Source: Maritalea myrionectae DSM 19524 (lineage in GTDB: Bacteria > Pseudomonadota > Alphaproteobacteria > Rhizobiales > Devosiaceae). From it: 64,000 nucleotides of DNA. The notes under the pieces were generated by a model. The model saw nothing but the letters and a program-made list of their open reading frames with translations. It was not told where the DNA came from and did not search any database. The translations under genes and the position numbers were made by a program. Every line of letters starts with the position of its first letter. Positions within the stretch are counted from its first letter, which is position 1. Where the stretch lies: positions 248,001 to 312,000 of the forward strand of contig NZ_AUHV01000004.1 in assembly GCF_000423365.1 (NCBI RefSeq), read 5' to 3'. Positions 37,727 through 46,126 of the stretch are shown here, one piece after another.

Positions 37727-38090
37727 TCAAATCCAGCTTTTTTTTCGCACCAGTTCGATGGGGCCTTCCATAAGATCATCATAGCATAGGTAAAGATCAA
37801 TCAAGTGCTCAATTCCATGTGAGTCACCCAAGCAATGTTCACTTTTAGAGTGAAAATCATATTCGAAATAAATTCTGTCGAATAAATCTACTAAGCCATC
37901 CAAAGGAGCAATTTTCTCGTTTGCAATATCTGTTAGCCGCAATTTAAGAATCTGCCCAAACACCCTGCTGCATCAAATCATCAAGGTAGCCCAAAACTAT
38001 GCTTCTATCGATGTGATTGAAATACATCATCGCAGCTTCATAGCTTAATCGTGCTTCGATGATGCCTATATCGTTGTTTTTAGCCATCAT
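37727..38090 (-). pseudogene. Unrecognised AT-rich gene, frameshifted, beside tRNA-Ser
   Basis: Two minus-strand frames join into one protein. The first starts near 38090 (or a GTG at 38141) and reads to GYLDDLMQQGVWADS with its stop at 37944. The other, from about 37963 (GTG) to 37727, continues VFGQILKLRLTDIANEK. Both have similar acidic, aromatic composition, so a one-base change near 37955-37965 has probably split one gene of about 120 residues. The DNA is clearly AT-richer than its surroundings, and it lies directly after a tRNA gene, both signs of transfer. Family not recognised. Confidence 0.5.
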
Positions 38091-38162
38091 AAAATTAAAT
38101 CTACCGTCACATCGTACGGAGAAGCGTTGTTTCAAAGCCACAAAATTTCGGAAAAAGTAACA

Positions 38163-38253
38163 TGGCGGGTGGGGAGGGATTCGAACCCCCGGAACGCTTG
38201 CACGCTCGCCGGTTTTCAAGACCGGTGCATTCAACCAGCTCTGCCACCCACCC
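38163..38253 (-). tRNA. tRNA-Ser (UGA)
   Basis: A 91-base class II tRNA read on the minus strand. Acceptor arms GGGTGGG and CCCACCC pair fully, and the encoded CCA is at 38163-38165. The anticodon loop CTTGAAA gives UGA. The long variable arm (GCGAGCGTGCAAGCGTTC) is typical of serine tRNAs, and the T-loop TTCGAAT is intact. Confidence 0.96.
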
Positions 38254-38324
38254 GCAATGTGAGAGGTGATCTATCGCACCTTGCGGTCAGTTGCAAGGGC
38301 TTAAAGACCAATCTCTTCAAAATT

Positions 38325-39293
38325 TTACGGCAAAATAATTGTCGAGCCCGTAGTTTCTCGATTTTCCAAGGCGTTATGGGCTTTCGCAATGTCTTTCAGT
38401 GCAAATTTTTGCCCAATATTGACCTTCACAATATCCTTTTCAATCACGTCAAAAAGCGCGTTTGCGTTGTTGGTTAGCTTTTCATAGGTGCCTGTGTAGG
38501 CGGCAAGAATCGGCCGCACCACGTGTAGCGCGCCTTTGCGGGCCAAAATGCCGAGATCGGGGATCGAAACGGGTCCCGTTGCGTTGCCGTAGGACACCAT
38601 CAGGCCATGGGGTTGAAGACAATCCAAACCACGTTCAAACGTGTCCTTGCCCAAAGAATCATAGACGACGCGCACGCCCTTCCCGTCAGTGGCTTCACGC
38701 ACTTTTTCCACAAAGTCCTCTCTGGACGAGTTGATCACCACGTCACAGCCATTTGCTTTCGCGAGCGGCATCTTCTCATCAGAACCGACTGCGCCAATCA
38801 CATGGCCGCCCAAATGCTTGCCCCATTGGCAAAGAATTGAGCCAACGCCGCCTGCGGCAGCCTGCACAAACATGGCATCACCCTTTTTCAACTCATAGGT
38901 GAGGAAAAGCAAATAATGCGCTGTCAAACCTTTTAAAAGTGACGCTGCGGCAACCTCATCTGAAATCGATTCTGGAATAGGCACCAGCTTTTCAGCAGGG
39001 ATGATGCGATGTGTTGCGTATGAACCAATGGCCCCGCAATAGACCACACGATCTCCGGGCTTGACGTTGGTGACGCCCTCGCCCACCTGCTCGACCACGC
39101 CAGCGGCTTCCATGCCAGGCGTAAAGGGCAGTTCTGCCGGATAAAGCCCGGTACGGAAATAGACATCAATAAAGTTGAGGCCAATGGCGGTGTGGCGCAA
39201 TTGCACCTCGCCCGCTCCCGGTGCCTCTAGTTCGAAATCCACTAGATTGAGTTTTTCGCTTCCACCTGTTTCGGCGACGACAACCTTTTGCAT
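38325..39293 (-). CDS. NAD(P)H:quinone oxidoreductase (zinc-independent MDR family)
   Basis: A 322-residue medium-chain reductase of the QOR type. GLNFIDVYFRTGLYP and the nucleotide-binding AAAGGVGSILCQWGK are the family features; structural zinc ligands are absent. It reduces quinones or conjugated enones with NADPH. It shares its direction with terC, whose stop lies next to its start with no gap. Confidence 0.92.
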   Translation of the reverse strand: MQKVVVAETGGSEKLNLVDFELEAPGAGEVQLRHTAIGLNFIDVYFRTGLYPAELPFTPGMEAAGVVEQVGEGVTNVKPGDRVVYCGAIGSYATHRIIPAEKLVPIPESISDEVAAASLLKGLTAHYLLFLTYELKKGDAMFVQAAAGGVGSILCQWGKHLGGHVIGAVGSDEKMPLAKANGCDVVINSSREDFVEKVREATDGKGVRVVYDSLGKDTFERGLDCLQPHGLMVSYGNATGPVSIPDLGILARKGALHVVRPILAAYTGTYEKLTNNANALFDVIEKDIVKVNIGQKFALKDIAKAHNALENRETTGSTIILP

Positions 39294-40028
39294 TTATGCT
39301 TCTCCCGCTTTTATTTTCTTTTTGCGAATGTTGATCAATATATTGATGCTTTCAACGCCTGTGGCGAACGCCATGGCAAAATAGATATAGCCCTTCGGAA
39401 TGTGAAAGCCGAGGCCATCTGCCACCAGCGACATACCGATCAGCAGCAAGAAAGCCAGCGCCAGCATTTTGGTGGTGGGATGTTCGGCAATAAACTTCGA
39501 GATGGGGATCGAGCCGATATACATCACAAACATCGCGATGGTGACGGCCGCGACCATCACGGGCACATGCTGTGCCATGCCAATGGCGGTGACGATGGAA
39601 TCAACCGAAAACACCATATCGATAATGATGATTTGGCCAATGATCGCCATGAATGTTGCCGACGCCCCGGCCTTTTTTAAGCTTTCGCCGCCCGGGTCTT
39701 CCACCGCGCCGTGAATTTCATGTGTGGCTTTGAACAAGAGGAACAAACCGCCCCCGATCAGAATCACATCGCGCCAGGACACCTCATGCGCGAAAATCGT
39801 GAACAGCGGTGCGGTCAATCCAATGATCCACGCCAGCAGCACCAGCATGACAATGCGCGCGACAAGCGCCAGCGCCAGCCCAAATTGGCGCGCTTTGTCG
39901 GCCTGTTCTTTGGGCAATCGAGACACCAGAACGGAAATAAAGACGATATTATCGATCCCGAGGATGATTTCCATCGCGGTCAGCGTGGCCAAACTTGCCC
40001 ATATCGCTGGATCAGATATCCATTCCAT
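39294..40028 (-). CDS. TerC-family integral membrane protein
   Basis: A 244-residue protein with about seven helices. The TerC hallmark acidic residues in the helices are visible: EIILGIDNIVFI in the first and IDMVFSVDSIVTA in the middle. Such proteins are linked to manganese export at protein-secretion sites or to metal resistance. Encoded immediately upstream of the quinone oxidoreductase. Confidence 0.93.
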   Translation of the reverse strand: MEWISDPAIWASLATLTAMEIILGIDNIVFISVLVSRLPKEQADKARQFGLALALVARIVMLVLLAWIIGLTAPLFTIFAHEVSWRDVILIGGGLFLLFKATHEIHGAVEDPGGESLKKAGASATFMAIIGQIIIIDMVFSVDSIVTAIGMAQHVPVMVAAVTIAMFVMYIGSIPISKFIAEHPTTKMLALAFLLLIGMSLVADGLGFHIPKGYIYFAMAFATGVESINILINIRKKKIKAGEA

Positions 40029-40168
40029 TATGTGCTACCATCCAAATGTTCGTTGTGATGCTGAGAATAGATCAGGCAGGCAGAATGTCCATGGGCGAAA
40101 TGCGACAATTTCACATTGGCCAATCGGTCGACAATCCTTCATACTTGCTTGAAATGATAGGATAAACG

Positions 40169-41338
40169 ATGGCCGAATACGATATAGCACTTGTTGGTGG
40201 TGGATTGACAGGCGTGGCGCTGGCTGGGCTTTTGAAAGCGCGCGGCAAATCAGTGGTTCATTTTGCCCCCGCGATGGAAAAGGATTACCGCACCTCTGCC
40301 CTTATGATGCCAACGGTGGAATTTTTGGCGCAATCGGGGCTTTGTGAAGACCCGGACAGTTTGGGCTATCCCCTACGGCAGATCCGCATCATTGATGCCA
40401 CACAACGGCTCTTGCGCAGCCCCGAAGCGCTGTTTGATTCCAAAGAAATCGGGCGTGAACAATTTGGCTATAATTTCCCCAATGCCGACCTTTTGGCGCA
40501 TTTCCAACAAGTTGGAGAGGGCAAGGACGGGCATATTGATCAGATTGACGCGCGTGTCGGCCTGATTGAGCGAAAAGATGATCTATTTGTTATCACCGAT
40601 TCCCATCAACAAGAGCATCACGCACGGTTACTGGTGGGCGCAGACGGCAAGAAATCGATGGTGCGCCAACATTTTGGCTTCGCCTATGATGAAGAACCGT
40701 TCGAGCAATCGGCATTGGTTTGCGACTTTGAGTTTGAGCGGTCAATTGGCGATTGTTCCATCGAATTTCATTATGAAAACGGTCCATTTACGCTGGTGCC
40801 TGCGCATAACAACAAAATCAATCTGGTCTGGCTGGACCGGCACAAGGTGCTCAACGACACGATGGGATTGAGCGATGATCAATTTGAACAGCTGTTGGCC
40901 GAAAAGGCGCATCACTTGTTTGGCCACGCCAAACTATTGAGCAAACGCTTTGTTTTCCCACTCACCAACATCCATATGCGCACGGCAGGCAAGGATGGGG
41001 TTGTGCTGGTGGGGGAAGCCGCCCATGCCTTTCCGCCGATTGGCGCGCAAGGTCTTAATTTGGGGCTGCGCGATGTGGAATCATTTATTGAGGCTTTGGA
41101 CGAAGTGGCCCCCGCTGGCACACCAATAAGTGCGGCAGCCGCGCGCAAGATCAGCGATCGCTATGCCGCAAAACGCACAGCAGATTTGATCAAAACTAGC
41201 GGATTTGTGGACGGCCTGTTTAAGTCGCTCCTGTCGGACTTTTTGCCTGCACAAGCGCTGCGACTGTCCGGCCTTTGGGCGCTAAAAACAATGCAGCCCC
41301 TGCGTAAACTTGCCTTTAAAATAGGAATGGGGCGCTAA
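40169..41338 (+). CDS. UbiH/UbiF/COQ6-family FAD-dependent monooxygenase
   Basis: A 389-residue flavoprotein hydroxylase. The N-terminal LVGGGLTGVALAGLL is the FAD dinucleotide fold, and VLVGEAAHAFPPIGAQGLNLGLRDV is the conserved second FAD/NADPH segment. It probably hydroxylates a ring position in ubiquinone synthesis. The motif order fits the UbiH family, but which position it modifies cannot be told. Its stop codon lies within a hairpin. Confidence 0.88.
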   Translation: MAEYDIALVGGGLTGVALAGLLKARGKSVVHFAPAMEKDYRTSALMMPTVEFLAQSGLCEDPDSLGYPLRQIRIIDATQRLLRSPEALFDSKEIGREQFGYNFPNADLLAHFQQVGEGKDGHIDQIDARVGLIERKDDLFVITDSHQQEHHARLLVGADGKKSMVRQHFGFAYDEEPFEQSALVCDFEFERSIGDCSIEFHYENGPFTLVPAHNNKINLVWLDRHKVLNDTMGLSDDQFEQLLAEKAHHLFGHAKLLSKRFVFPLTNIHMRTAGKDGVVLVGEAAHAFPPIGAQGLNLGLRDVESFIEALDEVAPAGTPISAAAARKISDRYAAKRTADLIKTSGFVDGLFKSLLSDFLPAQALRLSGLWALKTMQPLRKLAFKIGMGR

Positions 41339-41347
41339 GAGCGCCCC
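41329..41347. terminator. Hairpin between convergent UbiH-type and IalB genes
   Basis: GGGGCGCT-AAG-AGCGCCCC is a perfect 8-base stem with a 3-base loop that includes the UbiH-type gene's stop codon. On the minus strand a weak T-rich run (ATTCCTATTTTA) follows. Probably a shared terminator. Confidence 0.6.
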
Positions 41348-41377
41348 AAAATCCAAATTCTCGATGTCCGTGAAACT

Positions 41378-42028
41378 CTAGTTTCCGGAATTTTCGGCTG
41401 GCTGATCACTGCCCTCACCTGATTTTTCCTTGCGCAATTCTTCAGCCACGCCTTGCAATTGTTGCTCAAGGGCATTTTGGCCAGAAGTTTGGGCTTGGAA
41501 TTCGGCAGGTGTGAAATATGTGTCACCTTCATAGACGGCGGTGAAGCCAGAAAGGTTCACATCAACCACCAAATCTTTGTTGGCGCGGTTTTTCGCCGAA
41601 AGCTTCAACTTAGCGCCACGTTTCAGCGCACCAATGAAGGCTTCGTTGACAACCAACTGACCTGTGCACTTGGTCGGATCACATGTCACGAAGGGCATGC
41701 GGATTGGTTTGGTGTTGTCCACTTGCCACGTCAAACCGAAGGGCAACAAAACTGCCAATGGCATCTCCGCAATCGCGAGAAAGCGGTTTTCGCCAGAAGG
41801 ATCGTCGCGCAATGTGAATGCGCCAATCTTGTTTCCGCCCTTGTAAACCACCTGGCGCACGATACACGCCAAATCGCCTGAGCTTAATTTGTCACACACT
41901 TTCAGCCAGTTATCTTCTGGCTTCCGCTCTTGTTGTTCCGCGTCTTGTGAAAACGCGCCGCCAGCTAGTGACATGGCCAACATGCCAGCTGCTGCAAGTT
42001 TTGCACCTGACTTCATAATATTGAGCAT
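41378..42028 (-). CDS. Invasion-associated locus B (IalB) family protein
   Basis: A 216-residue exported protein. The signal peptide (MLNIMKSGAKLAAAGMLAMS) ends near GGAFSQ. The following domain, WLKVCDKLSSGDLACIVRQVV through VNEAFIGALKRGAKLKL, matches the IalB family, with conserved Cys pairs (C, C and C-D-P-T-K-C). Named from Bartonella, but present in free-living relatives; function unknown. ATG at 42028 follows AGGGTG. The C-terminus is Gln/Glu rich. Confidence 0.82.
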   Translation of the reverse strand: MLNIMKSGAKLAAAGMLAMSLAGGAFSQDAEQQERKPEDNWLKVCDKLSSGDLACIVRQVVYKGGNKIGAFTLRDDPSGENRFLAIAEMPLAVLLPFGLTWQVDNTKPIRMPFVTCDPTKCTGQLVVNEAFIGALKRGAKLKLSAKNRANKDLVVDVNLSGFTAVYEGDTYFTPAEFQAQTSGQNALEQQLQGVAEELRKEKSGEGSDQPAENSGN

Positions 42029-42190
42029 AACGCACCCTAATTGTTTCGCGAGCACGTGGATGGCTCGCGTTTTCAGTTCCACCCTATTGACGTTCTAAAT
42101 CGGGCAATAACATGACAAAAGCTGCATTCATATAGGTTTTGTCTAAAATGGTTTCTGCCCGTGTGTAACGCCCCCGGTTCAAATCCCCGC

Positions 42191-45100
42191 CTATCCTTGC
42201 TCAGCCAGTTTGGCCAATTGCGACAAAATTCGCGCCGCACCTGTCAACTTTTTGTTGTTGTCAGGCCAGTTACGGGCAAAGACAAGCTTTTGATCCGGGC
42301 GCACTTTAGCTTTTTCTGCTGGATTTGCAATAAGTTGCACAAGTAAAGCTGGATTTGGAAACTCACCATTGCGCAAAGTGATCACAGCCCCTTTTGGTCC
42401 CGCGTCCACTTTTTCGACATTGGCGCGGCGGCAAAGGGATTTAACCAGCACGATTTTGAGCAGATGTTTGACCTCTTCCGGCAATGGGCCGAAGCGATCG
42501 ATCAGCTCGGCACCAAAGGCGTCGATCTCCTGCGCCTCGGTCAAATCGCCCAAGCGTCTATAGAGCTGCATGCGCACTTGCAGGTCTGGCACATAGGCTT
42601 CAGGAATCATCACTGGCATGCCCAAAGAGATTTGAGGCGACCACTGGTCTTCCACCTCGTCCTCTTCGGCACCTGTCTTGAGCTGCGCCACGGCCTCTTC
42701 CAGCATGGCCTGATAAAGTTCAAAGCCAACTTCTTTGATGTGGCCCGATTGCTCTTCACCCAAAATATTACCTGCGCCGCGAATATCGAGGTCGTGGCTA
42801 GCCAATTGGAAGCCTGCGCCCAAACTATCGAGCGATTGCAAAACCGAAAGTCGCCGTGTGGCCGTATCCGTGAGCTTTTGATGCGCTGGCGTGGTGAACA
42901 AGGCGTAGGCGCGCACTTTTGACCGCCCAATCCGCCCGCGAATTTGGTGCAATTGCGATAAGCCAAAATTGTCGGCCCGGTGCACCACAAGCGTGTTGGC
43001 GGTGGGAATGTCCAGGCCCGATTCGACGATGGTGGTGGCGACAAGTATGTCAAACTTGCCATCGTAAAAGGCGTTCATTATGTCATCGAGTTCGCCGGGA
43101 GACATTTGGCCGTTTGCCACCACGTAGCTGACCTCAGGCACATGTTCGTCCAAGAAGCGGGCAATGTCTGCCTGATCCTTGATGCGAGGCACCACATAAA
43201 AGCTCTGGCCGCCGCGGTATTTCTCGCGCAACAAGGCTTCGCGGATCACCAAACTATCGAAGGGCATCACGAATGACCGGACAGACAAGCGATCAATTGG
43301 CGGTGTCGCCAAAATTGAAAGATCGCGCACGCCGGTGAGTGCCATCTGCAGGGTGCGGGGAATCGGCGTTGCCGACAGGGTCAGCACGTGTACGCTCGAC
43401 TTCAGCTCTTTCAGGCGTTCTTTGTGCCCGACACCAAAATGCTGCTCTTCGTCAATCACCAACATGCCAAGGTCGTGGAATTTGATGCTTTTGCCCAACA
43501 ATGCGTGGGTGCCGATGACGATATCAACGTCACCGCTGGCGATCCCCTCTTTGGTGGCTTTCAGCTCTTTGGCAGAAACCAAGCGCGATGCTTGGCGGAC
43601 ACGCACGGGCAAATCGGCAAACCGTTCTTTGAAGGTCTTATAGTGCTGCCGCGCCAATAGTGTCGTCGGCACAACCACCGCGACTTGCTTGCCAGTCATG
43701 GCAACGGCGAATGCCGCGCGCAGAGCAACTTCTGTTTTGCCAAAGCCCACATCGCCGCAGACCAACCGGTCCATGGCGCGACCACTGGTCAAATCTTCAA
43801 ACACAGAATCAATGGCATTGAGCTGATCGTCGGTTTCCTCAAACGGAAAGCGAGCGCAAAACTCTTCATAAAGACCCGTCGTGGGCTCGATGACATCGCC
43901 TTTGGTGAGTTCTCGTGCGGCGGCGACTTTAATCAGCTGCTCGGCCATTTCGCGAATGCGTTGCTTGAGTTTTGATTTCTTGGCCTGCCACGCGACGCCA
44001 CCCAATTTGTCGAGCACGCCAGCGCCACCTTCAGAGCCATAGCGCGACAGCAACTCGATGTTTTCGACCGGCAGATATAGGCGGTCGCCCTTGGCATATT
44101 CGATTTCTACGCAATCGTGCGGCGCGCCTGTCACTTCGATGGCTTTCAACCCGACGAAGCGACCAATCCCATGATCCACATGCACCACCAAATCGCCAGC
44201 GGCCAAACCGCTGGCCTCTGTGATCGCTTCGGCCCCTTTTTTGCGCTTGCGGGACCGGATAATGCGTTCGCCCAAAATATCCTGCTCGGACAGCACATAA
44301 TGGTTTTTGGTTTCAAAACCCGATTCAAGGCCCAGCACGATGAGGCCAATGGCATTTTTGCTTAAGTCTTCAGCCTGCTGCCAGAATTGGATCAGCTTGA
44401 GATTTTCATGCTCGTGATCTTTGAGCACTTGCGCCATGCGGTCACGCGTACCCTCGCTCCAACAGGCGATTACGGCACGCTTGCCTTCGGCCTGCTTGGC
44501 CTTGATGCGATGTAAAACCGCCTCAAACACATTGGTGTCTTTGGCTTGTCGCTCTTGCGAGAAGTTGGCAACTAACTGTCCATCAAGAGAGGTGATTTCA
44601 GCGTCGGGTCGTTCAAGCGTTTGAAATGGCGTGACCTGATAAAGCTTGGTCCCCAGCCATTCGGTCGTGTCCGTTTGCAAATCGTACAACAAATCCGGTG
44701 GCAGAGGCTTGTACGGCGCGCCGCCCGTTTGCGGTTCGCTGAGCGCTTCATGGCGGGCTTCATAGTAATCGGCGACTTGCACCATGCGTTCAGCAATGGA
44801 TTGGCTGACCTGATCATCCAATATCCATGTCGCCTCGCCAGTGAAATCGCGCAAATTGCCCATTTCGCTATAAAAGAAGGGCAACCAATGCTCCATGCCC
44901 GCAAAACGTTGTCCGGCGCTGATCGCCGCATAAAGCGGATCGTTTGCCGTGTCGCCGCCGAACTGGCGGGTATAGGCCCGGCGAAAGTTGGAAATGGCCT
45001 CGGGTGTGAGCACAACTTCACTCATCGGGACCAGTGCTGCTGAACGCTGCTGCGCTAATGTGCGCTGGGTTTCAGGATCGAAGGTGCGAATGGTTTCAAG

Positions 45101-45682
45101 CGCTGCGCCAAAAAAGTCAAAGCGCAAGGGCGCCTCTGCCCCCGCAGGATAAAGATCGACCAAGCCACCGCGCACGGCAAACTCGCCCTGTTCGCGTACA
45201 GTTGGCACCCGCAAATAGCCATTGACGTTTGCCCATTCGATCAGTTTTTCGGTGCCGATATTTTCGCCAACTTTGAAGAACAAGGCGAATTGATTGATCA
45301 ATGATGGCGGAACAGTTTTCTGTACGATCGCATTGACCGTGGTCACCACGACTTTGCCGCCATTTTTACCTGGCGCTAGTTGCGCAAGGGCGGTCATTCG
45401 TTCCGCCAAGACTGCTGCGTTGGGGGAAACGCGGTCATAAGGCAAGCAATCCCACGCAGGAAACAGCAACACCTCATGGTTGGGGCAAAGATGGCGCAAA
45501 TGATCGGCCATTTTTTGCATGCGTCGCCCATCGCGTGCGACAAAAACGGTGGCTGGGTCGTTCGGCGCCGCTACCTGCAAGGCTTCAAGCTGTTGACTCA
45601 CAACAATGGGTTGCATGCCATCGGGCACGCCGCAAAGATATTTGCTGGGTGTCAGGCTGAAGCTGTCGCTGTGATCGGCCAT
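42191..45682 (-). CDS. mfd: Transcription-repair coupling factor
   Basis: A 1163-residue DNA translocase that removes stalled RNA polymerase and recruits UvrA. The UvrB-like N-terminal part is followed by the RNA-polymerase-interacting domain (DLVVHVDHGIGRFVGL, about residue 500), then the helicase core with GDVGFGKTEVALRAAF (Walker A) and DEEQHFGV (DEEQ box), and the C-terminal TRCF domain. The following (upstream) gene is sdhE, three bases away. Confidence 0.97.
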   Translation of the reverse strand: MADHSDSFSLTPSKYLCGVPDGMQPIVVSQQLEALQVAAPNDPATVFVARDGRRMQKMADHLRHLCPNHEVLLFPAWDCLPYDRVSPNAAVLAERMTALAQLAPGKNGGKVVVTTVNAIVQKTVPPSLINQFALFFKVGENIGTEKLIEWANVNGYLRVPTVREQGEFAVRGGLVDLYPAGAEAPLRFDFFGAALETIRTFDPETQRTLAQQRSAALVPMSEVVLTPEAISNFRRAYTRQFGGDTANDPLYAAISAGQRFAGMEHWLPFFYSEMGNLRDFTGEATWILDDQVSQSIAERMVQVADYYEARHEALSEPQTGGAPYKPLPPDLLYDLQTDTTEWLGTKLYQVTPFQTLERPDAEITSLDGQLVANFSQERQAKDTNVFEAVLHRIKAKQAEGKRAVIACWSEGTRDRMAQVLKDHEHENLKLIQFWQQAEDLSKNAIGLIVLGLESGFETKNHYVLSEQDILGERIIRSRKRKKGAEAITEASGLAAGDLVVHVDHGIGRFVGLKAIEVTGAPHDCVEIEYAKGDRLYLPVENIELLSRYGSEGGAGVLDKLGGVAWQAKKSKLKQRIREMAEQLIKVAAARELTKGDVIEPTTGLYEEFCARFPFEETDDQLNAIDSVFEDLTSGRAMDRLVCGDVGFGKTEVALRAAFAVAMTGKQVAVVVPTTLLARQHYKTFKERFADLPVRVRQASRLVSAKELKATKEGIASGDVDIVIGTHALLGKSIKFHDLGMLVIDEEQHFGVGHKERLKELKSSVHVLTLSATPIPRTLQMALTGVRDLSILATPPIDRLSVRSFVMPFDSLVIREALLREKYRGGQSFYVVPRIKDQADIARFLDEHVPEVSYVVANGQMSPGELDDIMNAFYDGKFDILVATTIVESGLDIPTANTLVVHRADNFGLSQLHQIRGRIGRSKVRAYALFTTPAHQKLTDTATRRLSVLQSLDSLGAGFQLASHDLDIRGAGNILGEEQSGHIKEVGFELYQAMLEEAVAQLKTGAEEDEVEDQWSPQISLGMPVMIPEAYVPDLQVRMQLYRRLGDLTEAQEIDAFGAELIDRFGPLPEEVKHLLKIVLVKSLCRRANVEKVDAGPKGAVITLRNGEFPNPALLVQLIANPAEKAKVRPDQKLVFARNWPDNNKKLTGAARILSQLAKLAEQG

Positions 45683-45685
45683 AAG

Positions 45686-45976
45686 TTAGGCTCCCGAACC
45701 AACCTTTTCGCGCTGGTAGGCGATGATCATGTCCAGCAATTCACTATCCTGGCACTGCGTTGTGCCAGGTTGCCCAATGATCCATTGATAAAGATCCGCA
45801 TCGGTTTCGTTCATCAAAATTTCCAACCGATCAAGCATAGAAGAATCAAAATCTGCAACGCGCGCGTCAACAAACCCACCCAGAATAATATCCATTTCTT
45901 GCGTGCCGCGATGGTGGGCACGATATTTGATGCGCTTGATGCGATCCGTGTTGGCTTGGTCGGTCGTGCTGCTCAT
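45686..45976 (-). CDS. sdhE: FAD assembly factor SdhE
   Basis: A 96-residue small protein with the RGTQEMD version of the RGxxE motif that binds FAD-containing succinate dehydrogenase. The family promotes covalent flavinylation of SdhA. It lies immediately before mfd on the minus strand and is divergent from recG, the usual alphaproteobacterial trio. Confidence 0.92.
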   Translation of the reverse strand: MSSTTDQANTDRIKRIKYRAHHRGTQEMDIILGGFVDARVADFDSSMLDRLEILMNETDADLYQWIIGQPGTTQCQDSELLDMIIAYQREKVGSGA

Positions 45977-46126
45977 TGCATCACCTTGTCGGAACGAATA
46001 GAAAAATGAACGCCTTCAATACGATCAATCATTGGATTTGTCAGCATCCAGATTGATTTTTTTGCATGTATAGGCTGATGTGGACGCACTTGTTCTCATT
46101 TGTGAACAAATATGGAAGGAAAATGG

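Noticed and set aside
41378-42028. IalB as evidence for host invasion
   Set aside because: IalB-family proteins are common in free-living alphaproteobacteria; the name alone is not evidence.
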